Origin: Paracyclopina nana
Lineage: Eukaryota; Arthropoda; Copepoda; Cyclopoida; Cyclopettidae
Length of the DNA: 64,000 nucleotides
Direction of reading: 5' to 3'
Assembly: GCA_019096065.1 (NCBI GenBank)
Contig: JAGUCH010000001.1
Span: 15,748,001-15,812,000 of the forward strand
Shown: positions 23,335 through 38,300 of the stretch, one piece after another
How the letters are laid out: the number at the start of each line of letters is the position of its first letter
How positions within the stretch are numbered: the first letter of the stretch is position 1
Position numbers and translations under genes: made by a program
The notes under the pieces: generated by a model
What the model was told of the DNA's origin: nothing
Databases searched by the model: none
The model's input: only the letters and a program-made list of their open reading frames with translations

Positions 23335-26300
23335 TCATGCGGTCACCGGTTCGAGCTCAGGATTGTTGTTGTTGTTGTTGAACATGGTATCACTTGTGGG
23401 GTTGGAGGTCACCGAAGAAGTGGAAGAAGAGGCTGAAGACGAATCAGCGGATTTGGTGGCCTCTTCTTCCTTTTTGGCCACGACCAAATTAGGGCTCAAA
23501 TCGGCCTCAGCTGAGGACTTGAGGCTCCACGAGGTCGAGTAGGGTGCAGCCCTTGCTTCTCTTCGCGCCGTTCGCTTCGCTCGCCGTTCCTCCATGCTTC
23601 TTCTCAGTTGTTCCACCTTTTCACGGGTGACTTGCAGCTGATCCGAGGCTGTTGTGGAGGTTGAGGCCGCCATGAAGGCTGCCGCCGCTGCTCCGGAGGC
23701 TGCTGATGTTTGCACGCCACCAGGTTGTCCCGACCAATCAGGCGAGGCTGTAAAAACAAGAATGTTGAGGCTAAAGATACACACACATATCCTATAAGGC
23801 TTGATGTTTTACGAGGGGATTTCTGAGCAGTAAAAAAGCAGGAGTTGTGTGTTGCCATAGAGGATCAGGGGGACTTTATGAGGCTCATGATTTCATATCT
23901 GAGGCTGGATATTTTGGCAGGAAAGTGTATATACCTGAATGTGGCGCCTGTTCTGGTGCTGCTGGAGCTGCCTTGGGCTGCTGACGAAAGTGATGGTGAT
24001 TGGAACTTCCGTGTCCTTGCTGCTGACCTCGTGGGGTCGTTTGAGGATTGCTCGATTTGTTGCTTTGACATTGGTAAGTCTTGTACTGTGCACAAAGCAG
24101 GTCATTCAAGATGTGGATGATGGTCGTAATGTCCCGTTTGGGCTGACCATTACTATCTTGGAGGGCAGGGTTTAACGTGCCTGAAAAAACCCACATTAAT
24201 GAGAAATCATCAACTGACGTTAGTTCAACTGATGTTCTTTACAATTTAGACCTTTTATTAAAAATAGACCGACTTCTCAGAAGGGTAAAAATTATTAGGC
24301 TTCTCCTACCAATGAGGAAAAAGAACGCGTACCCCAATTAAAGAAAATCTACATTTGGCGTATACAGAAAAAGGCCTCGAAAAATAATGAATGTCCCATC
24401 TGGTCACGCTGTCATCAGCTGCAGTGGCAAAGGCAAACTATTACCATCCCAAAATTACTGTGGAGGAACTTGGTACGTGTGGTGCTGTTGCAAGTTACTA
24501 TAGTAAAAGATACCCTAATGGCCAAAGTTGTTACCTGAAAAAGTCCCCGAATAGACTCCTTTCCCATGATGATGCATGCTCTCAATGATAGCACCTCCTC
24601 CAGCACTTGAAGTTCGGCCTCGCTTTCGCGGTGGCCTCTCACTCGAATTGGAGGCCGAGGACGACCCCGAAGTCGAAGAAGAAGCCGAGCTGGATGATGA
24701 TGATGATGATGAAGTAGTAGTTGAAGTTGAGGGGCTTGCTGTCGCAGAAGTCGCCGATGAGGCAGGCGTGGATGACCAAGATCCAGCTCCTCGGTGATGG
24801 TGATGATGGTGAGCCTATACATACAAATTGAAAACAAATGGTCTGTCAATGATACATGGCTTGGTGTATGGCTGCTTTCTAGTGCAAGTTCCCATTGTGC
24901 TGCAGCGGGGGAAATACATAAATCACGCGTTTGCTAACTGTAAGTAATAGAGGACGCGCATCCTCGGAGGACAAGAGTGATCATCGCAGTATGAAAGAAG
25001 TCTTGATTAACTTTTTACGCGACTACTTGTTCTGCTTTGATGGGCCAGAATGGGCCTTCCCAAATAAGAAAGCACTTCCACTATACGCAAGAGATTTTCT
25101 TCCAAAGCGAAATTGCTTCAAATTGAGGCTTTTCTTTTCCTTCGTCTACTAGAGAAAATCTTGATGAAGAGGTCTTTCCAGCTCAAATGTCAGCTTAGAC
25201 CATTTGTTTGCTTAGTTAGCAAAATGTGTCAAGTTAATTCTGCGAGTTAACCATGCGTTCAAAACTAGAGTGCAGCATGGCAGACTACAACCACCATTCA
25301 TCTTTATGAAAGCTTCGAAAGAAGTGCTCTAATTTGAAGCACAACGAATACGAAAAAGCTCTCAAGAATACGTGGGCTTTCACTTTGATTTCAATAAAGG
25401 AGAAAAAAGCTGCCTCACTCATGACATCCCTTGTTATGGTAGCTGTACCTTGGACATTTATGATTGTCGAGCCTCGGAGTAGTAGACGAAGAAAAAACCA
25501 CCATTTCTAGTGCCTGACATTCGGTGTGATAAATGAGAGATCTCGGAGCAACCATCAGGAGATTTATGACGACTTGCCATCTCTTGCTGCTCAAGATTAT
25601 TTCAAGTGGTACAATAGAAGAAGCCTAGACTTCTTGTGCAATTGTTCAGGCATATATGAGAAATAGACAACAAATGCCGGAGCAAAACTTCCCTAACCGC
25701 GACGATCGACCATCATGATGAAATGATAACAGTGGTATACTATGTGAAAAAGTACTGCAGCTGTCATGAAGAAGACCTCATCATCTGCGTTGGCATGCAA
25801 TCAAAGAAAGCAGCCTGGCTATTTGCTCAAGGGGCCCTCAAGATGCATCTATTTGGATAGATTCTCGCAGCAGCAGTAGTAGCAGTGGTTGAAGACTATG
25901 CTGTTTATTGGGAGAAGAAAGACTTTGACCCCAATTCGAAAGCACACACATGGCTGCTGTGTAATACTTATACTAGTATATTGACAAATTTGCATAAGTA
26001 TCAAATGAAGACGAGGCTGCTTCTGCTGCTGCTGCAGGAGAGACAGACAAAGGGCTGTATAGCGCTGAAGCTTTGCTGGATATTTGCCAAACTCGCCTGG
26101 AAATAACACTGAAGATAACTTGGCAGGAGCCAGATTTGAGTTTTCCAGGAATCTGTTGACGTAAACTCAAAGGGGGGAAACTTTACAGCATATCCCAGGG
26201 AAGCATTCTCTATTGTGAAGTTTGCCTCCAAAGAATAGCCAAGTAATGACTAACATGCCTTCAAAGCACATAAAAGTATCGATCAAGAAATCATCCTACC

Positions 26301-29300
26301 AACAACACAATTTTGTCTCCCTAACAGGCTGCGTGAATTATTTTTACGTGTCATTCCACGAAAAAAATAGTGAGCTTCATATCCCAAAAAAATGTGTGTT
26401 TCTTTATACGCAAGATATCTATGCCACTTGGAACTAAGGAGATTCATGTAGTACGTAGCATATATCTAATCAAATCATCACCAAGAGATCAGATTACCTA
26501 CGCATTAGATCTAATAACAACATTATCATGAATGCCTTGCAGAGAATTGGAATGACAAATGAACATGGCAGCCTCTCGCGACAAAAGCATATTATGCTCA
26601 TTCTACATGCAAGATGCAGAGTGCTTGCAAAGCAATTCTGAAGAATCCCTACATGGTCGTAGTGGCAGAAACAAAATGATCACGTCTTCTTCCCCTCCAA
26701 GTTCAGGGTATTCAAGCTTTCTCCCCAACTGTAGTTGATGACCTGGCTCATCCGGCTTTTATTCGAATTGATTTGCAACGACCATGTGCCTATTTTAAAT
26801 GATGTGCGAGTGTTTCCCCAACTTGGAAGCTTCTAAAGGTTCTTAGTGAAATCATTGGCATTCTAAAGTGAAAGCCACGAATTGATCGCAATGCCGCAAA
26901 CTCTGCTCCTAAAAATAGCTTAATTATCTATAGTGAGTGACGTGTTGCAGGCAACCTTTCGAGCCGCCTTTTCAAAGGTTGCAATGAAGCATTCATAAGT
27001 GGATTATCAGGCAGAAATCAGCTTTGCATCACTTATAGCGAAGATAGTTGATGCTCCCCAGGGACGTCTTCATTTCACGGTGAGGACACGCCGACAAAAA
27101 GGCTGCTGCTTTCACTTCTTTCCCGCCAAAAGACTGGTAGAAACTTTTTTGCCAACTTTCATGGTCTTTCCTAGACAATTTGGGAAAAAAGTGTGGTCGT
27201 CCTCGGGTAGTATCAATCTTTGCTCACGCAACCTCAATTTGGCAACTTTGCTCAAGCTTAATTGGGGGGCAAAACAAGTGCTAAGAAGCACGCAACCTCA
27301 TTGACTTAACAAATAGCCAGAAATTCCAACGATGGCAATCTCGAAATCTGATGGCTGAATTGCAGAGCTATAAATTACCCCGCGTGCACTATCTAGCATC
27401 AACATACTGAGTAGTTCCAAACGAGTGTGTTTTTGGAAAGGTAAATTAAGTCACGCACCTCCTCGCACTTTGTTGTGAGCACCTCTGAGGAAAGCTGCTT
27501 CAATGTCTGAGTCAGATTCTTGCTGGCCTCAGTTAATGCCCGAGTGTCTAGCTTTGGCTTGTATCCTGAGCTGCTGCTGCTGCTGCAATTGTCAGCTGCT
27601 GCTGTTGTTGTTGCTGCTGCTGGTGGTGTTGGTGGTGGTGAAGAGACATTTGGGGTGGTTCGTGAGATATTGGGACTAGCTGTCTGCTTGGCTTGCTGGG
27701 AGGCAGCACTAGCTTGCTGTTGTTGTTGCCTTGACCTCTTGGAATTTGAGGAGGAGTTGACAGTCGACAGCTGTAGCTGGATTAGCATCATATGGTCCCC
27801 CAGTCGCATGGTGAGGTTCAAAGGGGCCTTTCCACTCAAGAAGTCAACAACCTGGAAGAGAAAAAAGGCCGTCTTTAAAAAGCCATCTGTCAACTGTGCA
27901 CAGATAAACCCTGTGAACTTTCGAACTTTCAAGTGGCTTTCGAAGAGTCTCATTCAGGAATGCTCAAATTTTGGAAGTTGATTTCGTTTGATCTCTACCA
28001 CATTTTTATCTAATTCAGGCTACGTAGGTATTCATGACAGGGTGCATGAAAACATGTAACACCATTCATGCGTTGTTGTTTTTCCTGCACGTGTACCAGC
28101 AGCACACATACACCACATTATCGAGTCTTCGTTCCTGCTGTAAGAAGGCCCCTAGATTTTTGCTTGCTTGCCCGGGACTCTTCTTGAGAAACTGTGCATG
28201 TGAAAGTAAGTAGTTTGTATGGTTGGCCACTAATACTTTGTGCACCACCGCAAGTCGACATGAGAGCCAGAGACGAAAAAAAACCAGAATGACCTCTATT
28301 TGGGCCATTTGTTCGACTACAGATAACTTTTTGTGCGTTGCCTCAATCATAGTAGTACAGAAGAACAAAGGCAGCAGCTCCGTGTGTATATCCAAGATTG
28401 AACGCTCGCCACTCACATTTTGCAAGTTAAGACTCCTTGGCATTTTGGCCAGAGCCCCTCAAAAGGCTTGGTCGAAAGGCACCAAAAAGTGTTGGCAGCA
28501 AATTGAAATTTTCCAGAAGAAGGGAGCTGGGAAATTGCTTATAATTTCCAAGCTCTTTTGTTAATTTGCATAGCAAATCTGCTAAAGAAGAAGAGCTAGA
28601 GATATAACTCTGCCATTTCAAGAACTGCTGCTGCTAGATGGTGAATTTACATTTTTTAGTAAACCCCAGATCTCCTCTTCTTCTGGGGCTCAGACAATGG
28701 CTTATAAATGGTATACTACTAGCTCGTGGCTTTCTTATTAATGAGATTTTCTTGTTTTACTGATGGCCTAATCTATGGCGCGCGGTTCGGATCAATTTCG
28801 CAGAGGGCCAATCAAATGCACCAGTTTCTCAGTAAAAACAGCCAAAATAGAACGGAAGGCCATTTTTCAGCTTTTCCACTACTGCCAGCTATAATAAAGC
28901 ACTGAGCTGCCTTTTTCGAGAATATTTGGCTGCACATGAAATCTGGACCATCTGCTCTAGTTAGACAGAAGAAGACTGAGAGAAGATGGCCGGCCTTTAT
29001 GGCCTTTTCCTCTCAGCATATTAGTAGGTAGCAAACAAGGATAATTAATTAGCAGCTTATGCATCTCATAACGCATAGCAAGTAGTTATGGCAGAAGTGA
29101 GGTTCCAGTCTGGAAAGGGACTTTTGCCAAATGTTGCTTTCACACGGCCTTTGGCCTCTGTTGCAGCAGCCAGATAGCCGCATGGCATGCAACCACTTTT
29201 GCTACCCTAAATCTTTCCTCTTGCCGTAATGGGAAGTTGTTTTCGGCATTTTACGCCATGGCCAACGGCCACCAAAGAAGGAGCCTCACAAAAAAAGATG

Positions 29301-32300
29301 GAGGCTGAGGCTGCTGCCACAGCCACTTTGAAAGTGACTTCTTTTGAAGAGAAAGGTCACATGGACGAAAGTGATCATCTACTGGCCTTTTCAAACCTTC
29401 GCCCAATTTCATCAAGGTGAAAGCAGCTTTCAAATCGAGCAGATTTGTGAGGGTTCAACGCGGAAAAGCCAATAGTAAAGCAGATCGATTCCGGCTGTTT
29501 TTTCTCTACCAAGAGCTTTTGGTGGTGGGTGCATTTGATTGCCCTATGACAAAAATTGATTCGAGCCACGAAAGCCACATGCATGCAGTCAATAGTCGAG
29601 CTAGACGAGTATTGATGAAAATATGGCTCGAGGCCGCCGATGATTCTTCTCCATGAATATAAAGACCGTTCTTTGTGTAGTATGAGGTATCTAAGCCGCA
29701 TTGAGGCACTTTAATCTTGTCACGTATACGCGACCTAACAGCATTATTTTGTTGTTGCCCAGTTTTAGATACAATGGCCTCACGTTCCAGAGGCCGAAAG
29801 GAGGTCTGGACATGAATGTCAGCTGTCATGGCTGTAAGCTGATCGTGACTGATGGAATTCCAGACTCCCCCAACATTTCTCAAGAATTGCTCGCGCGCGC
29901 ACGAGGACCATCATCATCGATGATGATAAATGCCACCTTGGGCTCACGCTCAGCTACGAAAAAGTTCTCGCTTTTTCTCACGTCATTTGCTGATTGAACA
30001 ATCTTGCTGAAAACCTAATCGAATTAGGCCACACCAATCACGGTTTTTTTATATTGTAATTATACTCAGTCTGATTTAGAGAATTATGTGATATGAACTC
30101 TCAATTCGCTGAAACAGGTAGTATTTATGTTTGGCATGAACTTTGACGTCAAAAAAAAGTAAGCTAATATGGCTTCGTCTAAATTTTGTTTGTCATTTCA
30201 TCTAGAGGCTTCAGCAATTGCTGATATGCCAAAAGTCTCCAAGGAATTTTCCCTGCTTTTTCGTCTTGCTAAATTTCCCGTACTTTTTTAAGTGTATGCC
30301 TCGCATTAATTTTCCAGTTTTAACCAGCAGCAGCAGCCTTATTTAACGTTAGAGTTTTGCCATCTCCGCTTGGAAAGTTTGCTCAGAGTGTACTCCTATC
30401 AATTACCAATGTAATTTCGGCTGTCACCTACCAAGAGCTTTTATCTACTTGTGGAAAACTTTACCGCTTCTACTGGCAATTAAAAGTGTCAAGTGTGAAA
30501 GCAGCAGTTAGCAAGATTTTCTGGCCACCATTACAACCCATTAAGACAGCAAATTACAACCCGATGAAATTTCGGCCAATGGGAAAAGTTGCTTTGCACA
30601 GCTCAACTCCGAGAATTCGAAAGCTCTCGAAATCAAACGGAAACTTTTGAAAATGAGCAAGTGTGTCGGAAGCTTGCACTATGATTTGCTATTTATGCTT
30701 GGAGGAAGGCATCTTGACAAGGCAAAAAATGGCTCGGATGTGCCAAATCACTCTCCGGGGAAAGCATCAAAGTCGACTCTCTCTCTCTCGAAAAGTGAAA
30801 GCCCAACCAAAATCCAATCATCTCGAGTTGGGTGGTGTTGCACAAGTGATCCCGTTTAATTGTTGGAAAACGCAATCAGAGTGTCACCCCAAATTGTTGT
30901 CTTAACAAACACACCAAGATAGTAGAGAGAAATCTGGCTTTCTCTTGCCAGCAGTCTACTATGTCTCATTTCAGCGCAGATGGGTCTAAGTCAAGTACAA
31001 TGCACTAAACCATGAGGTCCCAGAGGAGAATTCTCCTATTTTTCACACATGCTACCCAACTGCAAAATGGGATCTCATGCCAGGCACGTTTTTCTGGGTT
31101 GCTTCTTGGGTCATGTAGCATATGCGGTGTGTGACATACTGCTTGAGTTCGTATCTCAACAGAGTGGCACATTTCGGAACATTTGGCCCATGCACACCCA
31201 ACCTCATCAGCTTGAAAGCTTGGATGCAAGCAGAGCTTTCTATTTGATTACATTAACATGAGAGATGGCACTTTTTTCGCCCACACAAAGCAGCCAGACT
31301 TCAAAATCAAAGAGCTTTTCCACATATCCCATTTATGGTATGATACACAGCCAAGAATCATCTGCTGTTGTATTGGGAAACTGCATAGAGAGAGTTTATC
31401 GCTTCATCATTGCTAATCGAGAGAGAAAGCTGCTGAGAACAAAGGGATATAGTTTTATCCCCGAGGCCGTTGTTACCATTATGGCCTTAGCATGTAAAGA
31501 GGCCATTGAGCAGTAGTAGTACATTACTGCCGGTTAACATTAAGCCACTTCTTTTTCAGTTTCACTAAATGCCCATAAAACTCACATGGTGAGGAGGTTC
31601 ACCCAACATTACCCCCACGACTGCCACTAAAAAGGGCCATTATTGAATGGCTTGATCAAGTGGGTCCATAAAGTCGCCTGATAATTCATTTTTCAACTCT
31701 TACAGAGTACAGCCAATGTACTAGAGCATTTTGCATTCCACCTCGCTTTCAAGAGACAGCTTATCTGCAGCATTTCATGTGCGGGCTAATAAAGATATTT
31801 ATTAACCTCTAAAATGGAGGTTGTATTGAGAGGAGAGAGCAAAAACAGAGGAAGAGCAAAAAAGACTTTTGGCAGTATCATGAGTGATTGGATTCAGAGC
31901 TCATATTGCGGTAGTAAATAATACCTTTCTGGGCCAAGAAATGGTATAACAATAAAGAGGGAGAGAAAAAGGCTCATCCATTATCTGAGCCACCGCCCAG
32001 ATGATGACTTGCCATAATAAGAGCCAGGCGAAAAACAAAAACAAGCCCGAAAAATGATCATTAGACAGCCAGTGGCCATTAGGTGTCGTTGTAATCCAGA
32101 CTTAACCGGTCAGAGGCGTCAGCTGACGATGAAGCACGTGACTAAATCAAAATAACGATATCAGCAACAGCAAGTTGCGCAGTGTCCATACTAATATAGT
32201 CATGTACATTTCCCCCTCCTCCTCCCCCTTTAAGGAGTCTTAAGTCTCTCAGCTCGTTTTTTGCAGAAGGGGTTCCTAAGGTCCAGTTGGGGTCTTCTAC

Positions 32301-35300
32301 AGCAATATTGGCTTGTTATTCTGATCTCAGATGATGATGAACTAGTAAAAGAGGGTCTTTAAAGGAGAAGAAGGCCAGGCCCAAAAGCCTTAGGGCTCCC
32401 TCCATGCTGGAGCAGCTCAAGCTTGATGGATAATTGTGAAGATCTACTGCTAATTGAATATGAGTTGAAGAAGCCCTTTTGTCATCGCATCCCCTTACAG
32501 CCAAAGTAGTAGCCTAGTGACAAGCAGAAACTCAAACTATAGGACCCCTCTAGAGTCTGGATCGTCGTCTTCGTGGCCCCTGCAAATAGCAAGTATAGGA
32601 CTTTGGAGGGTTCCTATAAGCGCGAGCAGCGAAACGTCAACTTCTTTTGTTAAGCACAGCTAGTAGCAACTCATAATACTTAGCAGCCTGTCTTAAGATG
32701 ACTCTTAAAGCTTTAAGGCTTCTAAAGCAACGCGAGGAGGCCTTTTCGCTGCACACATGCCCACTATAGCAGCTGTACTATGGGAGTCTTTCGTGATCAT
32801 TGAAATAATGGTAAATTCTGCAACAAGCCAGCCTGTCGTCGATTGATGACTTGGAAAGCGTCGCGGCTTTTTTGTCTCGAAGGACAAACTAATGATGTGC
32901 CATTTCATGGCTGAGCAAATTCTTTTCATAAGCGGCTGTCATGACTTTCTACATGGATGATGTGCTAGCTGCAGTGAATGTACGCTTGATTTAAATTGTC
33001 GTGTTGTCCGGAAGAGAGTTGATGATCACCTTGGCAGGCTTTTGCAAAATCGACTCAATTATTGGAAGTGGAAAGCAATCAAATCTGAGCTACTAGACAG
33101 CAGCAGCAGGCGACTGGAAATGGATTGAACCAACGACGACGAAGCTTCAAATTCATCAATATCGAAAGACATGACAGCCACTTATGCACTAAATTGCTCC
33201 AGCTATGAAAACCTCCATCATTCATTTGTCGCTGGAGGCAAAAAAGCCGCGATGCTTTCCAAGTCATCTATTGACAACAAGCTGAATTGTCGTTATATTG
33301 ATTTACAAAGCCCAATCATGGTGCTCAGCCGAGGATTTATGGGGCAAGCTCGGCCGCAAAATATGGTGCCACTCGGCGAGAAGTAAATCTGGAGCAGTTT
33401 TACTGGCATTTTTTGGTGGTGCCGCGCTAAAAATAATAATGTCCTCTCATTTCCGGTGGAAACGAGCCTCTTAGCATCGTCTAAGAGAGAAATACCATTA
33501 AGCTGATTGGGGCCACATTCTGGCACCAGCTGATGGCGATTGCCGCCACTGGGCTTTCACAATGTTGTCCTCCTCGAAATTGGGCGTGGATTCGATGACA
33601 TCAAACAAGTCATATATTATTATTATGTGTGTGCCATGGTAATGGCTCATTTGTTTGCTCTGTTGCATGACCTCTATTATATCTCGTTTCTAACTAGCTT
33701 TCACCAAACAAACACACACACATGAGTTGACGACAAAGGAAAGCATATTATCCCGATACGTACACATAGACCATGTTGTATCAAAGGCCTAATTATGCAA
33801 ATGCAATGGAAACTGCGAGGGTCATGTCCTTTTTTATCAGAGCAAGTGAAGGGGAAGAGTGAGGAGATAAGGCCATGGATTTTAATGGGGTCTTACCAAG
33901 CTCTCAAGAACAAGAATTGGACACTCGTTCAGAAGCAAGAGCATAATGAGATTTTTATCCAAAAAATAGTAGTAGTTATAGCTAGCAAAGCATGCAAGTG
34001 TATTCAGAAGTTGGCCGTCGAAATTGACCCAGATGCTGTGTGTGCAATGATGTAGAGTGAATGATAGTCAAAGTTTTCCTCCACTGCCACAAAATCGCAT
34101 CTTTCTCAGATTGGTTGAGCTACTACCACTAGCACAATGGTATGTGGTATTCTTAGTGGCAGCGTGGGAGCTTTGCCAAATATATCCAGCAGCTATATCT
34201 TGCAAAGTGCATTTCCATGAAGTTCTTGGTAATGACCAAGGATTTCAACAATGGATGAGTTCAAGCTTGAAAAGAGGCTTTTTAGGGCCACCAGCGGCCA
34301 GTGTGGACAAACTTTCCAGCCAAGTCACATAAATACAGCTCTTGACAAAGAATGCTGCTGCTGTGTGGGCTCTTTCTCTCCCTGAAGGCTTCATTTAAGA
34401 TCTGGTCAGGAAATCCTGAGAAGAAAGTCAACTTCCATTAAAGTTGGACTCTAGAGGAGTTCCAACAAAATGAAAATTCTGACTGCTGCTGTGGTCCTCC
34501 ACGAGGAATGTCATTTTCTACCCAATAACTTGCAAACTTGCCCAAAATACCCACTACACTTGAAGAAAATGGCCACAAATAGCCCCCACCAAAAAGAGGA
34601 GGAGACTTTTGTGGCCTGTATCACTTTTTTGCAGCAACCGTTTGGCTAAGCATTCAAAGCAGAGCATGTAAAGAGTAGTACCAGTTTTTCATGTAGTGAC
34701 ACCACAGCAAGCTTGGACTAACTAATTGTCATGATAAGCTGGCTTTGAAGCAGCTGCTTCCGCGTTATACTATATACTGCTACGTACGTGCATTATGTAC
34801 TATTGTTGAGGGTGTAAATGATGATTTGGTACATATGAAGGCATAATATAAGTGGAAAAAAACAATTTTCCTGCATAATAGCTTTGCGTTGACAACTTGT
34901 CACAAAATAACCAGCCTCAAAAGAGGATCGTAACTCATATTTCAGCTTGAAGATTTTTTAACTGAAAGTGTGCATTTGCCCTGCTGGTGAAACAGCAGCA
35001 TCACAAAGGATAGCAGATTTTTGTAGCCTCGCTTTCCCCAGTGTGCATGAAGCTAGGTGGAGCAACGTACCCCATGCACAGCTGATATATAGCTTGGCTT
35101 GGGGTCGATTCCAGGTCTTGAAAGAGTCAAGACTTTGTCTCATTTTGCCTCATGAATTTCGGCGGCTCAAATGGACGCATACAAATGTGCCAAAATGAAG
35201 TGGGTAACGTGTTGCAAATCCTAAAGCGGGCATACGTGCGTAAAAATCCTGGCGCACTGCACCAATTTACTTTTACATATTACTTAGACTGCAGCAGCAG

Positions 35301-38300
35301 CAGCAGCAGCAGCAATGTAAGTAAAAAAGATAATGCAAAAGCGGAATCGCATAATATTTGCACAGCTTCTGCTACAAACGGGGTAAAAGTATGCCTAAAA
35401 ATCTATTACATTCTCCTGTTTGAGCCAACAAGCTCGAGCATTGTTTGAACGGCAAGTTTTCGAATTTTGTGCAAAAGCTGACTTTGGCACAAAAGGTTAC
35501 TTTCACCGAGTGGCTTGTTATTTGAGCTGCAATTATGCTTGGAGATGAACTGGGCTTGGGACAGATGTAGGTCATCTTCTTGATTCTCTCTGCTCCTTCT
35601 TCTTCTTCCTATTGGAAACTCGTGACACAACACATAACGCGCGACGGCTGGCTATTGCATGTTGAGCATGCTTTACTAGTTGCTAATTTCTGTTAGCCAG
35701 CCATTTTATGGGTATTGCTTGGGCAATTCTGCGCGTTCGCAGCGGAGAAGTAGTAGTGAAAGCAATTCAAGCTGTGGTATATGGTTATGTTTATCTGGCA
35801 ATAGGATCCGTGGAGAGCTCCATTTAGGATCTCGCTAAAAGCTTAGAAAGGCTCCACGCCAGTGCAATGCAGTAGGTGAACGCTTTTCTCTGCTGCTGTC
35901 GATTTGTCCAATCACAGATGCGTGCATGCATAAATACTGATCACTAAGACAGCTTTATTTGCCTTCTAGATGGCGCAATTTCCACTTCACTCGTAGATGG
36001 ACTGGAAGAGGCCATTAATGGAGGAAATCTCCTGTAGTACATATTGGGATTTCTTCCAGCCAATTTTGAGTCTATCTATGCTAAGTAGGGCTTTAGACCC
36101 TTGGGAAATTAAAGACAATTTTACAATATTTTCAGTCTTTCTCCTAGGAGAAAGAGCCTGGCTGCCCGTCGACGATTTTTCAGGCACCCGTAAATAACTC
36201 AATTTTTGTCCAGATCCAGAATCTATCCAGGTTTTGCACTGCACACACCCTCGATTTATGACCATTGAATGGAGAAAAAATATTGGTTTTCCAGGGATCG
36301 CTGCTCTCCACTGCATATCTATTGGACCATCTTTTTTCAACGTTTTAACCAACAAACGCTTTCCAATGCATGAAATTCAGGCTGACATGTAAAATGGCTT
36401 TCGGGTCCCCTTTTGTGCGCAATGGCTATATATATGTATTTCGAGAAAGCTTTTTCCCATTTGCCCTCTGTTTATCAGCTCTGAGATACGACAACTGCAA
36501 GTCATTCATTCGAGCACACTACAATATAACCATATGACAACCTCCCACTACAAAACCAGGATTTTGGGCTTTCGATACATTCAGGAAGCCTAAACTGGCA
36601 ACTACGTCAATACAGATTAAAATATCCGAATATAGCTTAGGAGTACTGACTTTTTGCGGCACTTCAATGACGATTATGAGGTCCAATTCGTAAGTGACGT
36701 CAAAAGTCAGCTCTCGTTTCGAGACAGTTTTTTTTTTCATGCATGGCACAATTTGGAACTGGCTCACTTAGAATCTGAGGAGATTAGCAATCAGATCTTC
36801 ACTACCTTGTACTCGTTCCAGAATTTGAAAACCAGAACAAAGATGGAAATTTTCTCAATCAAAGCCAAGCAATTGTGCTGTTGTTACCTTGCGCGCGTGC
36901 AAGCCCCACTGGCACTTTTGGTACCTCTACAATAATAAGTACACACACGCACAAGTTTGAGATGTTCCAGAAACAAGAAATGGATTCCAAAAGGTCATGC
37001 CAGTAAAATTCTAAATGTGAGCTGAGAACTCGCACACCTATGCAAAACTGTAGTATATAAAAATATGGGTGAAACAGCAGAAATTGATTTACATTTATCA
37101 GCTCCAAATTGTGCCAGGCCAGGAAAAAATTGGCTGCTCTCAAAGGCTGACATTTAAAAGATTTGGCATAATGATTAATGACTCAAAATATCATAACAGC
37201 ATAAGCATTTACCAATATGACAAGTGAAGCATGTCTAGCATTCTTGCTCATCCAATGGAAAACAAAGTTTTGGATGATACTTGAAATTGACCAGGTAGAC
37301 GAAGAATTTAATGCCAGCCACATGCAGATATATTAGTAGTAGGCGGCTACGAGTTCCTTTGTGTCGTCCAAGAATGGCTCTTTAAATGCATGAGCCACGA
37401 GCACTCCTCAAACAAGTGTGATGCTCATCACGACTACATAAAATGTTGTTGGCCCTCGAAAGAACGGTCATTGCACCCACCATAAAATACCATCCATGTT
37501 TTCTAGCTAGCTCCAATGTTATTATGGCATATCAACCAAACTGGTTTTTGCATTTCATCAAGGATACCAAGCGCATAAGTGGGATTCAAATATACTATTA
37601 TGCTTTAAATCGAACTCCTAAAAATAAATTACGGCTCTTTTTGTAATTGGGAAATCTTGCGAGAAAAAAAGCTCTAAATCTTCTCAAATCCTCAATTTTT
37701 TTCCCAAGTTTCTATAATAATGCTTTGAATGAATACTAAATCCGCAGAGCATAATTTGGCATTGTCCAGCTGCATTATTGTGGAATTTAAATTTGACATT
37801 TTGGCCCCGAAACCTGAAGTCACGTGGGCGTAAGTCTTTGTGCTTCATTGACACATTCGATTTGATTTGCACAACAACAACAAGGCAGATGTGTGTGAGT
37901 GTGTTTACCGCCGCGATACTTTGTGATGAATGGCGGATCCTAGACCTTGAAACAATGTAGCACTATTACTAAACTGGCCACAGTACTGCAAAGCTTGAGC
38001 AAACATTTGCACAGTTCAACTATGTAAAATCACCAGTTTTCAGCTGACCTTTTTTAGCTCAGCTTTGCATAGTGCCCAACGTCTCTCAAGATATTGGATT
38101 TCCCCTTGAAAGCGTACACACATTTTAAAAGTGATGAAGCCTAATTGACAAGCAGAGTGATTGATACACTCTGATTGTAATAATCACCACGCTGAAGTGC
38201 TGCTTTCCAAAGCATAAGCAAAGGAAGGAAGCATTAGTGAAAGCTGCTGTTATCTTTCTCCAATAATCCAAGTAACATACTTATCCCAAAGAGAAGATGT

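Noticed and set aside
23346..23360. GGTTCGA word suggesting a tRNA B box
   Set aside because: No A box or acceptor pairing at proper distance, and it lies at the midnolin 3' coding end.
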